DNA from: Pseudomonadales bacterium
GTDB lineage: Bacteria > Pseudomonadota > Gammaproteobacteria > Pseudomonadales > Azotimanducaceae
Length of the DNA: 64,000 nt
Direction: 5' to 3'
Assembly (NCBI GenBank): GCA_016779565.1
Contig: JADHNJ010000003.1
Span: 1 to 64,000 of the forward strand
In this document: piece by piece, positions 29,107-39,019 of the stretch
Numbering within the stretch: position 1 is the first letter of the stretch
How the letters are laid out: each line of letters starts with the position of its first letter
Made by a program: the position numbers and the translations under genes
Notes under the pieces: generated by a model
The model's database searches: none
What the model saw: the letters and a program-made list of their open reading frames with translations, nothing else
Told to the model about the DNA's origin: nothing

Positions 29107-30309
29107 TTAACTCAGCTGTTCATGATCTTTGATGCCCAACAAATACAAAATACTATCGATGCCTAAGGTAGAAATTGCATGACTCGATCGCGCTCTCACG
29201 ATCTCTTTGGCGTGATAGGCGATGCCAAGGCCAGCCGCTCCAAGCATCTCTAAATCGTTAGCACCATCACCGACGGCAATCGTTTGACTCATAGAAATTG
29301 CTTCTCTTTGAGCCAGCTCCGTCAGCGTCTGGGCCTTGCCTTTAGCGTCCATAATGGGTGCCAATACCTGACCCGACAAATAGCCATCGATCACTTCTAA
29401 ACGATTTGCAAATACATAATCGACGCCCAACTCTGCTTGCAGAACATGACCAAAATAATCAAAGCCACCAGAAATTATCGCGGTTTTGTAACCTAGGCGC
29501 TTTAGGGTCGCAAATAGCACCTCAACACCTTCGGTAAGCGGCAATTTTTCAGCAATGTCAGCAAGCGTCGACGCCTTAAGTCCCTTGAGCAAGGCGACCC
29601 GAGCGCGAAGACTGGATGCAAAGTCCATTTGCCCTGACATTGCCGCTTCGGTAATCGCTTTGACTTCCTGCCCAACGCCAGCACACTCGGCAAGCTCATC
29701 GATCACTTCTGTTTCGATGAGCGTAGAATCCATATCAAAAGCGATCAATCTACGGTGCCGCCTGAAAATGCCGTCCTCTTGAATCGCAACATCTAACGCA
29801 AGATCCGAGGCCAGGGCTATCATTTTTTTTCTAAACTCTGCACTCGCGCTCCCTCGTAGGGACCACTCTAGACAGGCTCTGGTTGGGGCTGACATAGGTG
29901 CAAGCGGGACTCGGCCGGAGAGTCGGGAAATGTGGTCAATATTCAAACCTTCCAAAGTGACCGCCTCAGACAACGTGGCCAGCTGATCCGCGGTAATGCT
30001 CCTGCCAAGTATCGTTAAGATCGTGCGCTGCTGACCTTGTTTAGCCACCCAGTCTTCATATTCAGAATCCAACACAGGTGTCATCGCAACGGACAAGCCC
30101 TCGTCGATTAAAAGCGCTTGCAATGCCGTCAAGTGGGGTTGCCGCACCTGGGGAAACCGCACCAAGATCCCAAGGGTAAGATAATCATGGATCACCGATT
30201 GCCCCATATCTAACACCTGGACACCGGCGTCAGCCAGTTGCTTCGTCAGTTTAGCGGTAAGGCCAGGCCGGTCTCGTCCGGTCACATTGATTAAGGTGAT
30301 TTGATGCAT
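29107..30309 (-). CDS. serB: Phosphoserine phosphatase with N-terminal ACT domains
   Basis: A 400-aa HAD enzyme, final step of serine synthesis. Two ACT-like domains occupy about 1-180 (LINVTGRDRPGLTAK at the start). HAD motif I is DMDSTLIET with D192 and D194, motif II is ISGGFDYF, and motif IV is VGDGANDLEM. The double-ACT form is longer than E. coli SerB and is known in pseudomonads and mycobacteria. It is divergent from the AhpA-like gene, as serB is from ytjB in E. coli. Confidence 0.96.
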   Translation of the reverse strand: MHQITLINVTGRDRPGLTAKLTKQLADAGVQVLDMGQSVIHDYLTLGILVRFPQVRQPHLTALQALLIDEGLSVAMTPVLDSEYEDWVAKQGQQRTILTILGRSITADQLATLSEAVTLEGLNIDHISRLSGRVPLAPMSAPTRACLEWSLRGSASAEFRKKMIALASDLALDVAIQEDGIFRRHRRLIAFDMDSTLIETEVIDELAECAGVGQEVKAITEAAMSGQMDFASSLRARVALLKGLKASTLADIAEKLPLTEGVEVLFATLKRLGYKTAIISGGFDYFGHVLQAELGVDYVFANRLEVIDGYLSGQVLAPIMDAKGKAQTLTELAQREAISMSQTIAVGDGANDLEMLGAAGLGIAYHAKEIVRARSSHAISTLGIDSILYLLGIKDHEQLS

Positions 30310-30386
30310 GGGCTAGCGAATTTTAATTTAACTCACCTATTATCCCGCAAATAAACAAGCGGTGACAGCCAATCAACGAGATACGG

Positions 30387-30392
30387 TATACT
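30387..30392 (+). promoter_or_regulatory. Candidate -10 element for the AhpA-like gene
   Basis: TATACT lies 29 nt before the ATG at 30421, in the serB divergent gap. A GTGACA at 30362-30367 could serve as -35 but at a long 19-nt spacing. This is a moderate candidate only. Confidence 0.35.
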
Positions 30393-30420
30393 CGGCGTAC
30401 GCAACCACTCGTCGGTCTTC

Positions 30421-31446
30421 ATGTTCAAACTGCGCTTTCGCCTCGTGGCGCTCATTGTTGTGCCTTTTATCTCCATGACTTTACTGCTCATGATGATCTA
30501 TCTGGATCAAGTATCGCGGCACCTAGAAGCGGCGCAATACGATTTCCAGCAAACACTGCTCTCAACAAAAATCTCGGATGCCAGTCGATATCTCAGCGCT
30601 TCAGACTATGTGGCGCTTGCAGCGATATTGGATGACTTAACGCTCGCCGCCGGAAGTGGTAGAGCTGAAGTGCAAGATTCAGAGGGCACAATTATTTTGG
30701 GAAGCGGCGACGTTTCGCTTGTCCAAAATGTCATTCGAATGCGGCTCAGCCATGAGGGAAAAATCCTAGGCTCTCTGGTTTTTGAGCTTGATGGCACCGA
30801 GACAGCTGCTCGGATTCAGGCGTTACTGTTCGGCACCTTGGTGACGATCACCCTTGTCATGATCGCCTTGGTGCTGCTCGCGCTACGTTTCGGAGACTTT
30901 ATTCTGATCTGGCTAAGCCTCGATCTACCCGCTCAGAAGCGCCAAGATCAATCTCATTCTCAGTCAGCAGACCTTACATCTAACAGCGACTTTGTCGCGA
31001 TGATAGCCATGAAGGTGCATCCACCGAGGTTAGCGCCAGTTCAACAATTGAGAGCGATTGCAGCAGCCCAAGGCGGCATTTTAAAGGAACTTGCACCCGG
31101 TGAGTTTGAGCTAAATTTCGCAAAAGGCTCACCTGACGTGCTTGCCATCGAGTATTGTAAACGGGTCGAACCGCTGATCTCTGACATCGCTGGTTTAAAC
31201 GTCCGGTGGGCCATCGGCATGGGCGAGGCGCAGGCAAGCGTAACGCTTGGCAAGAGAACGCGTTTTCTAGCATCGCTCAGTCAGGGCAGCCTAGTCCTCG
31301 AAGCTCCAACCCTAGCCCTTATTGAGCAGGCCCTCGTCGCTACGTCCATGACGCCTAGACCAATGGTATCTGCACTGGCATCAGACCTAGCGCTCTTTAC
31401 CCTTGATATCGATAAAGATGTGCGAGGCGATGTCTCAACGATTTAA
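30421..31446 (+). CDS. AhpA/YtjB (SMP)-like inner membrane protein
   Basis: A 341-aa protein with a membrane helix near 7-27, a periplasmic segment of about 105 residues and a second helix near 136-160. A cytoplasmic part of about 180 residues follows without recognised catalytic motifs. Topology and the position divergent from serB match the AhpA/YtjB family, described as membrane proteins affecting haemolysin expression in pseudomonads. The match is by context and topology, not by a clear motif. The molecular role is unknown. The 3' end overlaps parC by 12 nt. Confidence 0.65.
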   Translation: MFKLRFRLVALIVVPFISMTLLLMMIYLDQVSRHLEAAQYDFQQTLLSTKISDASRYLSASDYVALAAILDDLTLAAGSGRAEVQDSEGTIILGSGDVSLVQNVIRMRLSHEGKILGSLVFELDGTETAARIQALLFGTLVTITLVMIALVLLALRFGDFILIWLSLDLPAQKRQDQSHSQSADLTSNSDFVAMIAMKVHPPRLAPVQQLRAIAAAQGGILKELAPGEFELNFAKGSPDVLAIEYCKRVEPLISDIAGLNVRWAIGMGEAQASVTLGKRTRFLASLSQGSLVLEAPTLALIEQALVATSMTPRPMVSALASDLALFTLDIDKDVRGDVSTI

Positions 31447-33681
31447 CTCGACTCGATCCACCTTCTGAAAACCTCGCGGAAGTTTCAATCCCCGTCGCGC
31501 ACGCTCACCACGATAGTGCGTTAACTCTTTGAGCGTCAAATGAATAAAGCGCTTGCCGGAAAATACTGTAATGCTGTCTTTCTCAGAAAACACCAATACA
31601 TGGGCCATCACTTCTTCTCGACTTTTGACCGCCCCACTTGGGATATTAATAATTTTATTACCTTTGCCTCGGCCGAGTTCGGGTAAATCCCGGGCAGGGA
31701 AAATCAGCAGCCGGCCCTGACTGGTAAAGGCGGCGATCAGTTGGGTTTCCAGGTCCTCGATCTCGCATGCAGGCAGTGAAGCCGCGCCCGGCGGTACGCT
31801 TAAATAAGATTTACCGGCTTTATTCTTGCTCACCATATCCTCGACTCGGCCAATAAACCCATAGCCTGCATCGCTCGCAATCAAATACTTTTGCGTAAGG
31901 TCATCGAGAATTATCCCCGTGAAGCGACTACCTGCAGGGGGATTTATTCTGCCAGTAAGAGGCTCGCCTTGACCCCGAGCAGATGGCAGCGTGTGGGCGG
32001 CCAACGCATAACTTCGGCCTGTGCTGTCAAAAAATACCGCTGTTTGATTAGATTTTCCTGGCGCAGAGGCTAAGTAGGCATCCCCAGTGCGATAGCTAAG
32101 TTCCTCTACCTTAACCTCATGCCCTTTAGCAGCTCTGACCCAACCATTTTGCGACAACACAACGGTAATTGGATCACTCGTCAAAAGATCTCGCTCAGAG
32201 AACGCTTTCGCCTCAGGACGTGCAACAATCTCCGAGCGCCGCGCATCTCCAAAAATCTCTGCATCGGCGAGTAATTCTTTTTTAATCAATGTTCTAAGGC
32301 GGGCTTTGGATCCAATGGTCTGCTCCAGCGTCTTACGCTCTTCTGCCAATGCTTCTTGCTCACCCTTAATTTTTATTTCTTCTAATTTGGCAAGCTGCCG
32401 TAACCTTAAATCGAGGATCGCCTCTGCCTGTCGATCGCTTAACTCAAATCGGGTCATTAACGCCTGCTTCGGCTTTTCTTCCGTTCGGATAATCTCAATG
32501 ACATCATCGATATTTAAAAAGGCAACCATCAAGCCTTCAAGAATATGCAGCCGATCTAAAATTCGCTCTAGTCTAAATTGCAGCCTTTTTAGGACTGTTT
32601 CCTGACGATAGGTCAGCCACTGGCTAAGCAGTTCTTTAAGCGAACAGACCCCAGGCCGGCCGCTCAGCTGAATAACGTTCTGATTGATCCGATAGGTTCT
32701 CTCAAGATCTGTAGTTGCAAATAAATGCGCCATAAGCGCGGACAAATCAACCCGATTGCTGCGCGGCACAATAACGATACGGGTAGGATTTTCGTGATCC
32801 GATTCGTCACGCAAATCCACGACCATCGGCAACTTTTTAGCCTGCATTTGGCTCGCGATCTGCTCAAGAATCTTCGTCCCTGACACTTGGTAAGGAAGCG
32901 CTTCAATCACGATTTCGCCGGCTTCAACTGCGAAAACCGCCCGAGCACGCACCGAGCCTCTGCCCGTCTCATAGGTATCCTGGATTTCTGCCGGAGTAGA
33001 AATAATTTCCGCGCCAGTTGGAAAATCTGGTCCTTTGATATGGGTCATCAAATCCGCAACCGAAGCCTTGGGTGAATCAAGCAAATGTACACATGCGCTG
33101 ACAATTTCATTGAGATTGTGGGGCAAGATATCGGTTGCCATACCCACAGCAATGCCCGTACCGCCGTTTAACAGAAGGTTAGGTAGACGCGCGGGCAAAA
33201 CCACCGGCTCTTCCATGGTGCCATCAAAATTAGCAATCCATTCAACGGTCCCCTGACCGAGCTCGGAGAGCAGCACTTTTGAATACTGCGTGAGCTTGGA
33301 TTCGGTATACCGCATCGCAGCATAGGATTTAGGGTCATCCGGCGAGCCCCAATTGCCTTGTCCATCCACTAACGGATAACGGTAAGTGAAGTTTTGTGCC
33401 ATCAAAACCATGGCTTCATAACTGGCAGAGTCCCCATGCGGATGGTACTTACCAATAACGTCGCCAATGGTCCTAGCCGATTTCATGTATTTTGCATCGG
33501 CGGTCAGCCTGAGTTCTGACATCGCGTAAATGATGCGCCTCTGCACCGGCTTTAAACCATCTCCAATGTGGGGCAGCGCCCGGTCGTTAATCACGTACAT
33601 CGCGTAATTAAGGTAAGCATTTTCTGTGAACTCAGCTAACGACTGATTTTCGATATTGCCGAGATCGTGCATCTCACTCAT
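31435..33681 (-). CDS. parC: DNA topoisomerase IV subunit A
   Basis: A 748-aa subunit that cleaves and rejoins DNA to decatenate daughter chromosomes. The catalytic tyrosine is Y125 in [10 protein letters not shown]. The quinolone-determining segment [11 protein letters not shown] has S85 and E89 (E. coli S80 and E84), the wild-type, sensitive state. The C-terminal beta-pinwheel region spans about 490-740 and lacks a GyrA box, which supports ParC over GyrA. It is 15 nt downstream of parE. Confidence 0.97.
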   Translation of the reverse strand: MSEMHDLGNIENQSLAEFTENAYLNYAMYVINDRALPHIGDGLKPVQRRIIYAMSELRLTADAKYMKSARTIGDVIGKYHPHGDSASYEAMVLMAQNFTYRYPLVDGQGNWGSPDDPKSYAAMRYTESKLTQYSKVLLSELGQGTVEWIANFDGTMEEPVVLPARLPNLLLNGGTGIAVGMATDILPHNLNEIVSACVHLLDSPKASVADLMTHIKGPDFPTGAEIISTPAEIQDTYETGRGSVRARAVFAVEAGEIVIEALPYQVSGTKILEQIASQMQAKKLPMVVDLRDESDHENPTRIVIVPRSNRVDLSALMAHLFATTDLERTYRINQNVIQLSGRPGVCSLKELLSQWLTYRQETVLKRLQFRLERILDRLHILEGLMVAFLNIDDVIEIIRTEEKPKQALMTRFELSDRQAEAILDLRLRQLAKLEEIKIKGEQEALAEERKTLEQTIGSKARLRTLIKKELLADAEIFGDARRSEIVARPEAKAFSERDLLTSDPITVVLSQNGWVRAAKGHEVKVEELSYRTGDAYLASAPGKSNQTAVFFDSTGRSYALAAHTLPSARGQGEPLTGRINPPAGSRFTGIILDDLTQKYLIASDAGYGFIGRVEDMVSKNKAGKSYLSVPPGAASLPACEIEDLETQLIAAFTSQGRLLIFPARDLPELGRGKGNKIINIPSGAVKSREEVMAHVLVFSEKDSITVFSGKRFIHLTLKELTHYRGERARRGLKLPRGFQKVDRVELNR

Positions 33682-33696
33682 AAAGTTTCCTCAACG

Positions 33697-35595
33697 CTAA
33701 TTCAGTTCTGCTAGATCGCCTTTGCGCTCTAGCCAAGTTTTGCGATCGCCAGCGCGTTTCTTGGCAAGCAACATGTCCAGCATGTTATCGACTTCGGCTT
33801 GTTCGGAAATGGTAAGTCGAACAAGCCTACGAGTGTCCGGGGACATCGCGGTTTCTCGAAGTTGTAATGCGTTCATTTCACCTAGCCCTTTAAATCGCTG
33901 CACCGATACTTTGCCTTTCAGCTTTTGGGTTTCGATACGCGATAAGATCGCTGCGCGTTCTGATTCATCAAGGGCATAGAACTTGTCTTTACCCACGTCA
34001 ATTCGATACAAAGGCGGCATCGCAACAAAGACATGGCCCTCGCGGACTAAGGCTGGAAAATGTTTTACAAACAACGCAATTAAAAGACTGGAGATGTGCA
34101 AACCATCTGAATCTGCGTCCGCTAGGATACAAATTTTGCCATAACGCAGCCCGGATAAATCATCAGACCCAGGGTCCATCCCAAGAGCCACAGAAATGTC
34201 ATGAACTTCCTGAGAAGCCAATATGTCACCCGAGTCAACTTCCCAAGTGTTTAATATTTTTCCCTTTAGCGGCATGATCGCTTGTGTTTCACGATCCCTA
34301 GCTTGCTTAGCAGAGCCACCAGCGGAATCCCCTTCGACCAAAAAAAGTTCGCCCATCATGGCGTCTTGGCAAGAGCAGTCAGTTAATTTACCTGGCAGTG
34401 CGGGTCCGGTTGTGACCTTTTTGCGGGTGATTTTTTTACCTGCGCGTAATCGGCTCTGAGCATTATTTATTGCCATCTCGGCCAGTCGCTGACCATCTTC
34501 GGTATGCTGATTAAGCCAAAGGCTAAAACTATCCTTGACGGCCGAACTCACAAATCCGGCAATCTCTCGGCTATTCAGCCGATCTTTTGTTTGTCCGGCA
34601 AATTGGGGGTCGAGCATCTTTGCTGACAGCACATAGGCGCAACGTTCCCAAATGTCCTCGCCAGCGAGTTTTAGACCTCTTGGCAATAAGTTTCTAAACT
34701 CGCAGAACTCTCGAAGCGCTTCGAGCAACCCTGTCCTAAACCCATTTACATGGGTACCTCCAAGACCTGTAGGGATCAGGTTAACGTAGCTTTCGGTAAC
34801 AGGCTGACCGCCCTCTGGCAACCATTGCACTGCCCAGTCCACTGCTTCATTGCTACCCGTTTGTGAGCCCGTAAAAGGTTGCGCCGGCAACAATTCGAAG
34901 CCTTCTAACTCGACGCTCAGGTAATCTTCTAAGCCAGCTTCATATAACCACTCTGTCACCCGCTCATCATCGGCTTCTTTTTCGTTGATAAAGACTACCT
35001 TAAGACCTGGGCACAGCACGGCTTTTGCCCGAAGCAAATGTTTTAATCGAGATACCGAAAACTTTGGCGAGTCGAAATATTGGGGATTGGGTTTAAAAAC
35101 AATTGACGTTCCGGTATTTCGTTTACTCACCGAACCAATCACGCTCAGAGGGGTTTTTTTAACGCCGTTTTCAAACGTCATATGGTGCAAGCTGCCCTCA
35201 CGCTTGACAGTAACTTCAAATCGTTCGGACAGCGCATTGACCACCGATACGCCGACGCCATGAAGCCCCCCTGAAAACCGATACTGGTCACTATTGAACT
35301 TAGCGCCGGAGTGCAACCGGGTCAGGATCAGCTCCACACCAGAGACTTTTTCTTTTGCGTGTAAATCGACCGGCATTCCCCGACCATTATCCGAAACCGA
35401 CATCGAGTCATCTTTTTCCAAGGTCACAACAATTTCGCTTGCATGCCCTTCTAAGGCTTCGTCAACACAGTTATCGATCACTTCTTGAGCGAGGTGGTTT
35501 GGCCGGGTTGTTTCGGTATACATTCCCGGTCGCTTTCTGACTGGGTCTAGACCCTCTAAGACTTCGATCGAATCAGACTGGTAGTTACTGGCCAT
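33697..35595 (-). CDS. parE: DNA topoisomerase IV subunit B
   Basis: A 632-aa ATPase subunit of topoisomerase IV. The GHKL domain has VIDNCVDEALEGHA, DNGRGMPVD and GGLHGVGVSVVNAL. The transducer domain follows. The TOPRIM domain begins with LVEGDSAGGSAKQA and includes the ILADADSDG metal site. The C-terminus has RFKGLGEMN and DTRRLVRLT. The length (about 630) fits ParE and not GyrB, which carries an extra insertion in this class. Confidence 0.97.
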   Translation of the reverse strand: MASNYQSDSIEVLEGLDPVRKRPGMYTETTRPNHLAQEVIDNCVDEALEGHASEIVVTLEKDDSMSVSDNGRGMPVDLHAKEKVSGVELILTRLHSGAKFNSDQYRFSGGLHGVGVSVVNALSERFEVTVKREGSLHHMTFENGVKKTPLSVIGSVSKRNTGTSIVFKPNPQYFDSPKFSVSRLKHLLRAKAVLCPGLKVVFINEKEADDERVTEWLYEAGLEDYLSVELEGFELLPAQPFTGSQTGSNEAVDWAVQWLPEGGQPVTESYVNLIPTGLGGTHVNGFRTGLLEALREFCEFRNLLPRGLKLAGEDIWERCAYVLSAKMLDPQFAGQTKDRLNSREIAGFVSSAVKDSFSLWLNQHTEDGQRLAEMAINNAQSRLRAGKKITRKKVTTGPALPGKLTDCSCQDAMMGELFLVEGDSAGGSAKQARDRETQAIMPLKGKILNTWEVDSGDILASQEVHDISVALGMDPGSDDLSGLRYGKICILADADSDGLHISSLLIALFVKHFPALVREGHVFVAMPPLYRIDVGKDKFYALDESERAAILSRIETQKLKGKVSVQRFKGLGEMNALQLRETAMSPDTRRLVRLTISEQAEVDNMLDMLLAKKRAGDRKTWLERKGDLAELN

Positions 35596-35711
35596 AAAAT
35601 TTATTGCTCACTGAGGACAAGAGATACTGGATATGACGTAAACATCCGGGTCCATCCGGGGATGCCCCTAACTTGGCAGATATCAAGACGCCCGTGTTAC
35701 CCAGGCTGCAA

Positions 35712-35717
35712 ATTATA
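35712..35717 (-). promoter_or_regulatory. Candidate -10 element for parE-parC
   Basis: A consensus TATAAT lies on the minus strand in the 144-nt gap upstream of parE. A TTGATA is found upstream, but at a 20-nt spacing and touching the yqiB stop, so the -35 is doubtful. It would give a leader of about 110 nt. Confidence 0.4.
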
Positions 35718-35739
35718 ACGAGAATAATTCTAGATGGTA

Positions 35740-36228
35740 TCAATCATCGCCGATCAACACGGATTCGAGCACCCGGCCCTGCTCAATACAGACTGATAAT
35801 AGCTCCCCAAGCGCACGATTGACCTGAGATTTCTCATCGGGGTGATGCATTGCCGCGTTTGGCACCTCGTATCGCTGGTGCAATCTTTGATGATCGCCTA
35901 TCGCCAATACCTCGGCGGTGGAAAGATCGTGGTACAAGCCGACAGACAAACTGGGCCAGAACAAGGATGTAAGATAGGTCAAGCCGTTTTCTATTTTGAT
36001 ATCTACAAAGGTTGTGTACGGACACCGCTCAGTGACTTCGATCCTAACCCCAACCGTTTCGTCGCCCATCTCGAGGGCAAAGACCAGTTCATCCTGAGAT
36101 TGGTAATCTGGGAACAAACGGAGAAATCGAATGTAATTGGCATCACAACTCGCCAAATCTTGCTTCAGATCCGGAACATATCGATGCTTTTTTGACTGCT
36201 TTGGCATTGGCCGCGACTTTTCTATCAT
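35740..36228 (-). CDS. yqiB: YqiB-like DUF1249 protein
   Basis: A 162-aa soluble protein of the DUF1249 family, with the YIRFLRLFPD, EVTERCPYT and HHPDEKSQVNRALGELL segments typical of YqiB. The function is unknown. In E. coli yqiB lies near parE with cpdA and yqiA between them; here cpdA and yqiA are absent from the interval. Starts at 36228 or at the internal ATG seven codons on (MPKQSKKH) are both possible. Confidence 0.82.
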   Translation of the reverse strand: MIEKSRPMPKQSKKHRYVPDLKQDLASCDANYIRFLRLFPDYQSQDELVFALEMGDETVGVRIEVTERCPYTTFVDIKIENGLTYLTSLFWPSLSVGLYHDLSTAEVLAIGDHQRLHQRYEVPNAAMHHPDEKSQVNRALGELLSVCIEQGRVLESVLIGDD

Positions 36229-36264
36229 TCGACAAGCCTAACACCTTTTGCCTCAAACAAGGAC

Positions 36265-36699
36265 TTAAGCGCTCGGGGCTAACCAGTCAAATTCTTCCAA
36301 CAGATCTACCACTCGGGCTTTAATATCATCTCTAGAGGCGCGAAAAACCGCTTCTACTTTTGCTGCATCCCCGGTTGCTCGAGCGGGATCCGATAGGGGC
36401 CAGTGCCTTTTCAAAACCGAGGGAGGTAACACAGGGCACGCCTCGTCTGCGTGGCCACAAACCGTAATGACAATATCTAAAGTCCGGATTTCAACATCAT
36501 GAATCAGGGTTGATTGCTGATGGCTGATGTCGACCCCCGCTTCCTTCATGGCCTTCGTCGCGCTCGGGTTCAAGCCATGCGCCTCGATGCCTGCAGACAG
36601 GATTTCAAGATCTGGTCGCGCCAAAGCCCTTGCCCAGCCTTCAGCCATTTGTGACCGACAAGCATTGCCCGTACACAGAAACAAAATACGCGCACTCAC
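36265..36699 (-). CDS. arsC: Thioredoxin-coupled arsenate reductase (LMW phosphatase fold)
   Basis: A 144-aa LMW protein-tyrosine-phosphatase fold protein. The P-loop is CTGNACRS with C9 and R15. Two further cysteines, C81 and C88 in VCGHADEACPV, match the redox relay of thioredoxin-linked ArsC (C10/C82/C89 in Gram-positive enzymes), so arsenate reduction is more likely than protein dephosphorylation. The start is GTG 36699: GGAG lies 8 nt upstream and the GTGA overlaps the waaA stop. No arsR, arsB or acr3 gene is nearby. Confidence 0.85.
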   Translation of the reverse strand: MSARILFLCTGNACRSQMAEGWARALARPDLEILSAGIEAHGLNPSATKAMKEAGVDISHQQSTLIHDVEIRTLDIVITVCGHADEACPVLPPSVLKRHWPLSDPARATGDAAKVEAVFRASRDDIKARVVDLLEEFDWLAPSA

Positions 36700-37961
36700 G
36701 CTGATCGCTCCTTTGGCAACCACGGCGCCAAACATGCTAACGACTTGTTCACTGCACCCCGATTTAATTGCAACAGATTACTTGCCCGGGTGACCAAGTC
36801 GAGACGTTGACGCTCGTCCCCCAGCAAATTTGTCACGCACAGCTGCAACTCTGAGTCATCTGCTGCCACCTGCAGGGCACCAGCCTCCTTAAATGCCGCA
36901 GCCTGTGCTTCAAAATTAAAGAGATGCGGGCCAGTTACGATGGCACACCCAGCAAGAGCCGCCTCCATAAAATTATGACCCCCATGAGGCACCAAACTAC
37001 CACCCACGAAGGCAACCTCGCTGGCTCCATACCAAGACAACAACTGACCCATCTGATCCACAATTAATACCTCTTGATCGTCCCAGGCCGCCGCCGCCGA
37101 GATTCTTTGAGTTGCAAAACCTCGGTTACGGCCCTCTTTTTCAATGGCCGCTGCTCGCTGCACATGGCGCGGCACTAACGCCAGCAAAAGATCAGGATAT
37201 TGCTGACGTAGCGAAGCAAACATCGCCAACAAACAAGTTTCTTCGCCTGGGTGCGTGCTCGCTCCGAGCAAAATCCGGCGGCGCGGTAACCGCAGTTGGA
37301 TCTGATCTACTTTGGATGAAAAATCGAAGGGTAGCGTCTGATCCATTTTGATTGAACCTGTTACGCACACCTTTGCAGGTTCGGCGCCAAGTTTCGCAAA
37401 GCGATCGGCATGCGCATCCGACTGCACCAAGACTTGCGTCAGACCCCTTAAGGCCGCAGTCATCAAGGGTCCGAGCTTCTGATAACCCCTGAAGGACTTG
37501 TCTGACAAACGACCATTCACTAGCGCCATTGGCATACCTTGGTGGATACATTCCTGAATCCAGATTGGCCAAATTTCAGTTTCCACGAATAAACCCAACT
37601 TCGGTTGCTTGTGCTTTAAGAATCCACGAATGGCAAACCCCAGATCATAAGGGGCATAACAAATATCGACGCGGCCTTCGAACTGTTGCGCTAATTGGGC
37701 TCGACCTGACGGCGTGGTGGTCGTGACCACAATCCTGTAATCGGCTTCAAGTAGTCGCTCGACCATAGGCGCAATAGCAATACTTTCTCCGGCTGAAACA
37801 GCATGTACCCAAATATCAGCAGTTTGACCTGATAGTGACAGTCCCAAGCGTTCTGGGATCGCTTGTCGATAGCCCACCTCTCTACGGCTTCTCCACAGTA
37901 AGCGAAGCACAGCCAAGGGCAACAAGGCCATCATCAAACTGCGGTAAACGAAATAACGCAT
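36696..37961 (-). CDS. waaA: Kdo transferase WaaA
   Basis: A 421-aa GT30 glycosyltransferase that adds Kdo to lipid IVA at the inner membrane. One N-terminal hydrophobic anchor (about 1-20) is followed by the family segments WVHAVSAGES, TTTTPSGRAQL, FVETEIWP, LVNGRLSD and the C-terminal VGGSLVPHGGHNFMEAA. I start it at ATG 37961 (MRYFVYRS); the upstream 17 codons are not family-like. Its stop overlaps the arsC start. The acyltransferase gene lpxL is divergent, 114 nt away. Confidence 0.95.
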   Translation of the reverse strand: MRYFVYRSLMMALLPLAVLRLLWRSRREVGYRQAIPERLGLSLSGQTADIWVHAVSAGESIAIAPMVERLLEADYRIVVTTTTPSGRAQLAQQFEGRVDICYAPYDLGFAIRGFLKHKQPKLGLFVETEIWPIWIQECIHQGMPMALVNGRLSDKSFRGYQKLGPLMTAALRGLTQVLVQSDAHADRFAKLGAEPAKVCVTGSIKMDQTLPFDFSSKVDQIQLRLPRRRILLGASTHPGEETCLLAMFASLRQQYPDLLLALVPRHVQRAAAIEKEGRNRGFATQRISAAAAWDDQEVLIVDQMGQLLSWYGASEVAFVGGSLVPHGGHNFMEAALAGCAIVTGPHLFNFEAQAAAFKEAGALQVAADDSELQLCVTNLLGDERQRLDLVTRASNLLQLNRGAVNKSLACLAPWLPKERSA

Positions 37962-38075
37962 CGGCTCAGTACCTAGGGCAAATATAGTCGAGCAGGCGGC
38001 GGAACTACCCACTACCTGATTCTATCATAGGCAAGCATCGCCTCAGGTAGCGCTTAATCGTACAATAACAAGGCC

Positions 38076-39002
38076 ATGGCACAGACGACTTATCAATCAG
38101 CGGGCGCAGGACTGCTGGCGCACCCAAAATTTTGGCCTACGTGGATCATGATCGGATTGGCGTGGCTGATCTCTGCCTGTGGCCACAGTGGCCGAAGGCG
38201 GATGGGCCGCTTCGTGGGCCGCCACGCCAATATTTTGTTTCCTCGACGCGCCCATATCGTTAAAACCAACCTGATGATGTGTTTTCCAGAGTTAGCCGAC
38301 GATGAAGTATCACTGCGATCTGAAGCAGTTATGGCGTCAACGACTGAAGGACTTTTAGAGACAGGTTTGGCTTGGCTTCATCCTACGCGACTATCGAATC
38401 TTAAAGTGACCTTTGAAGGGCTCGCTTTCTTAGACCGAGCGCCCGGTGATCCAGGGATTTTGATATTGGGTATGCATTTTGCCACACTGGATCTCGCTGG
38501 CGCCCTGCTCGCCAAGGAACGCCCCTTCCATGTCATGTACAAGACCAATCGCAATCCAGTCTTAGAATGGCTCATGCAAAGGGGCCGCAGGCATTACTAT
38601 CCATCTGCAATTGATCAAAACAATATCCGGCAGGTTATCCGCTATCTCAAGGCCGGCAAGGCGGTCTGGTATGCCCCTGACCAAGACTACGGCCATCGAA
38701 ACGCCGTCTTCCCGCCTTTCTTCGGTCAGCCCGCGGCTACCTTAACGGCAGCTAATCGGATGGCTCGCATGACCGGTGCGAGGGTCGTCTTTATGCGTCA
38801 TTATCGACAATCAGATGGTAGCTACCGAGTCATTATAGAGCCGCCCATGAGGCCTTATCCCACGACCGATGATCTACAGGATGCGGCCCTGATCAATCAG
38901 CACGTTGAACAGGCTGTATTAGAAGCCCCTGAACAATACTGGTGGGTGCATCGTCGATTTAAGTCGACACCCCATGGTGGGTCTGAAAAATATCTTCGAT
39001 GA
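38076..39002 (+). CDS. lpxL: Lipid A late acyltransferase (LpxL/HtrB family)
   Basis: A 308-aa inner-membrane acyltransferase that adds the secondary acyl chain to Kdo2-lipid IVA. The N-terminal membrane anchor lies near 20-35. The HX4D catalytic motif is H134-D139 in MHFATLD, followed by YKTNRNPVLEWLM and YAPDQDYG. The C-terminal YWWVHRRFKS is typical. Which acyl chain it transfers cannot be told from sequence. It sits back to back with waaA, whose product is its substrate-forming step. Confidence 0.93.
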   Translation: MAQTTYQSAGAGLLAHPKFWPTWIMIGLAWLISACGHSGRRRMGRFVGRHANILFPRRAHIVKTNLMMCFPELADDEVSLRSEAVMASTTEGLLETGLAWLHPTRLSNLKVTFEGLAFLDRAPGDPGILILGMHFATLDLAGALLAKERPFHVMYKTNRNPVLEWLMQRGRRHYYPSAIDQNNIRQVIRYLKAGKAVWYAPDQDYGHRNAVFPPFFGQPAATLTAANRMARMTGARVVFMRHYRQSDGSYRVIIEPPMRPYPTTDDLQDAALINQHVEQAVLEAPEQYWWVHRRFKSTPHGGSEKYLR

Positions 39003-39019
39003 GTCGCTACCTTGGGTTG

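Noticed and set aside
33697..35595. Reading parE-parC as gyrB-gyrA
   Set aside because: The B subunit is about 630 aa without the gammaproteobacterial GyrB insertion, the A subunit lacks a GyrA box, and yqiB lies next to them as it does near parE in E. coli.
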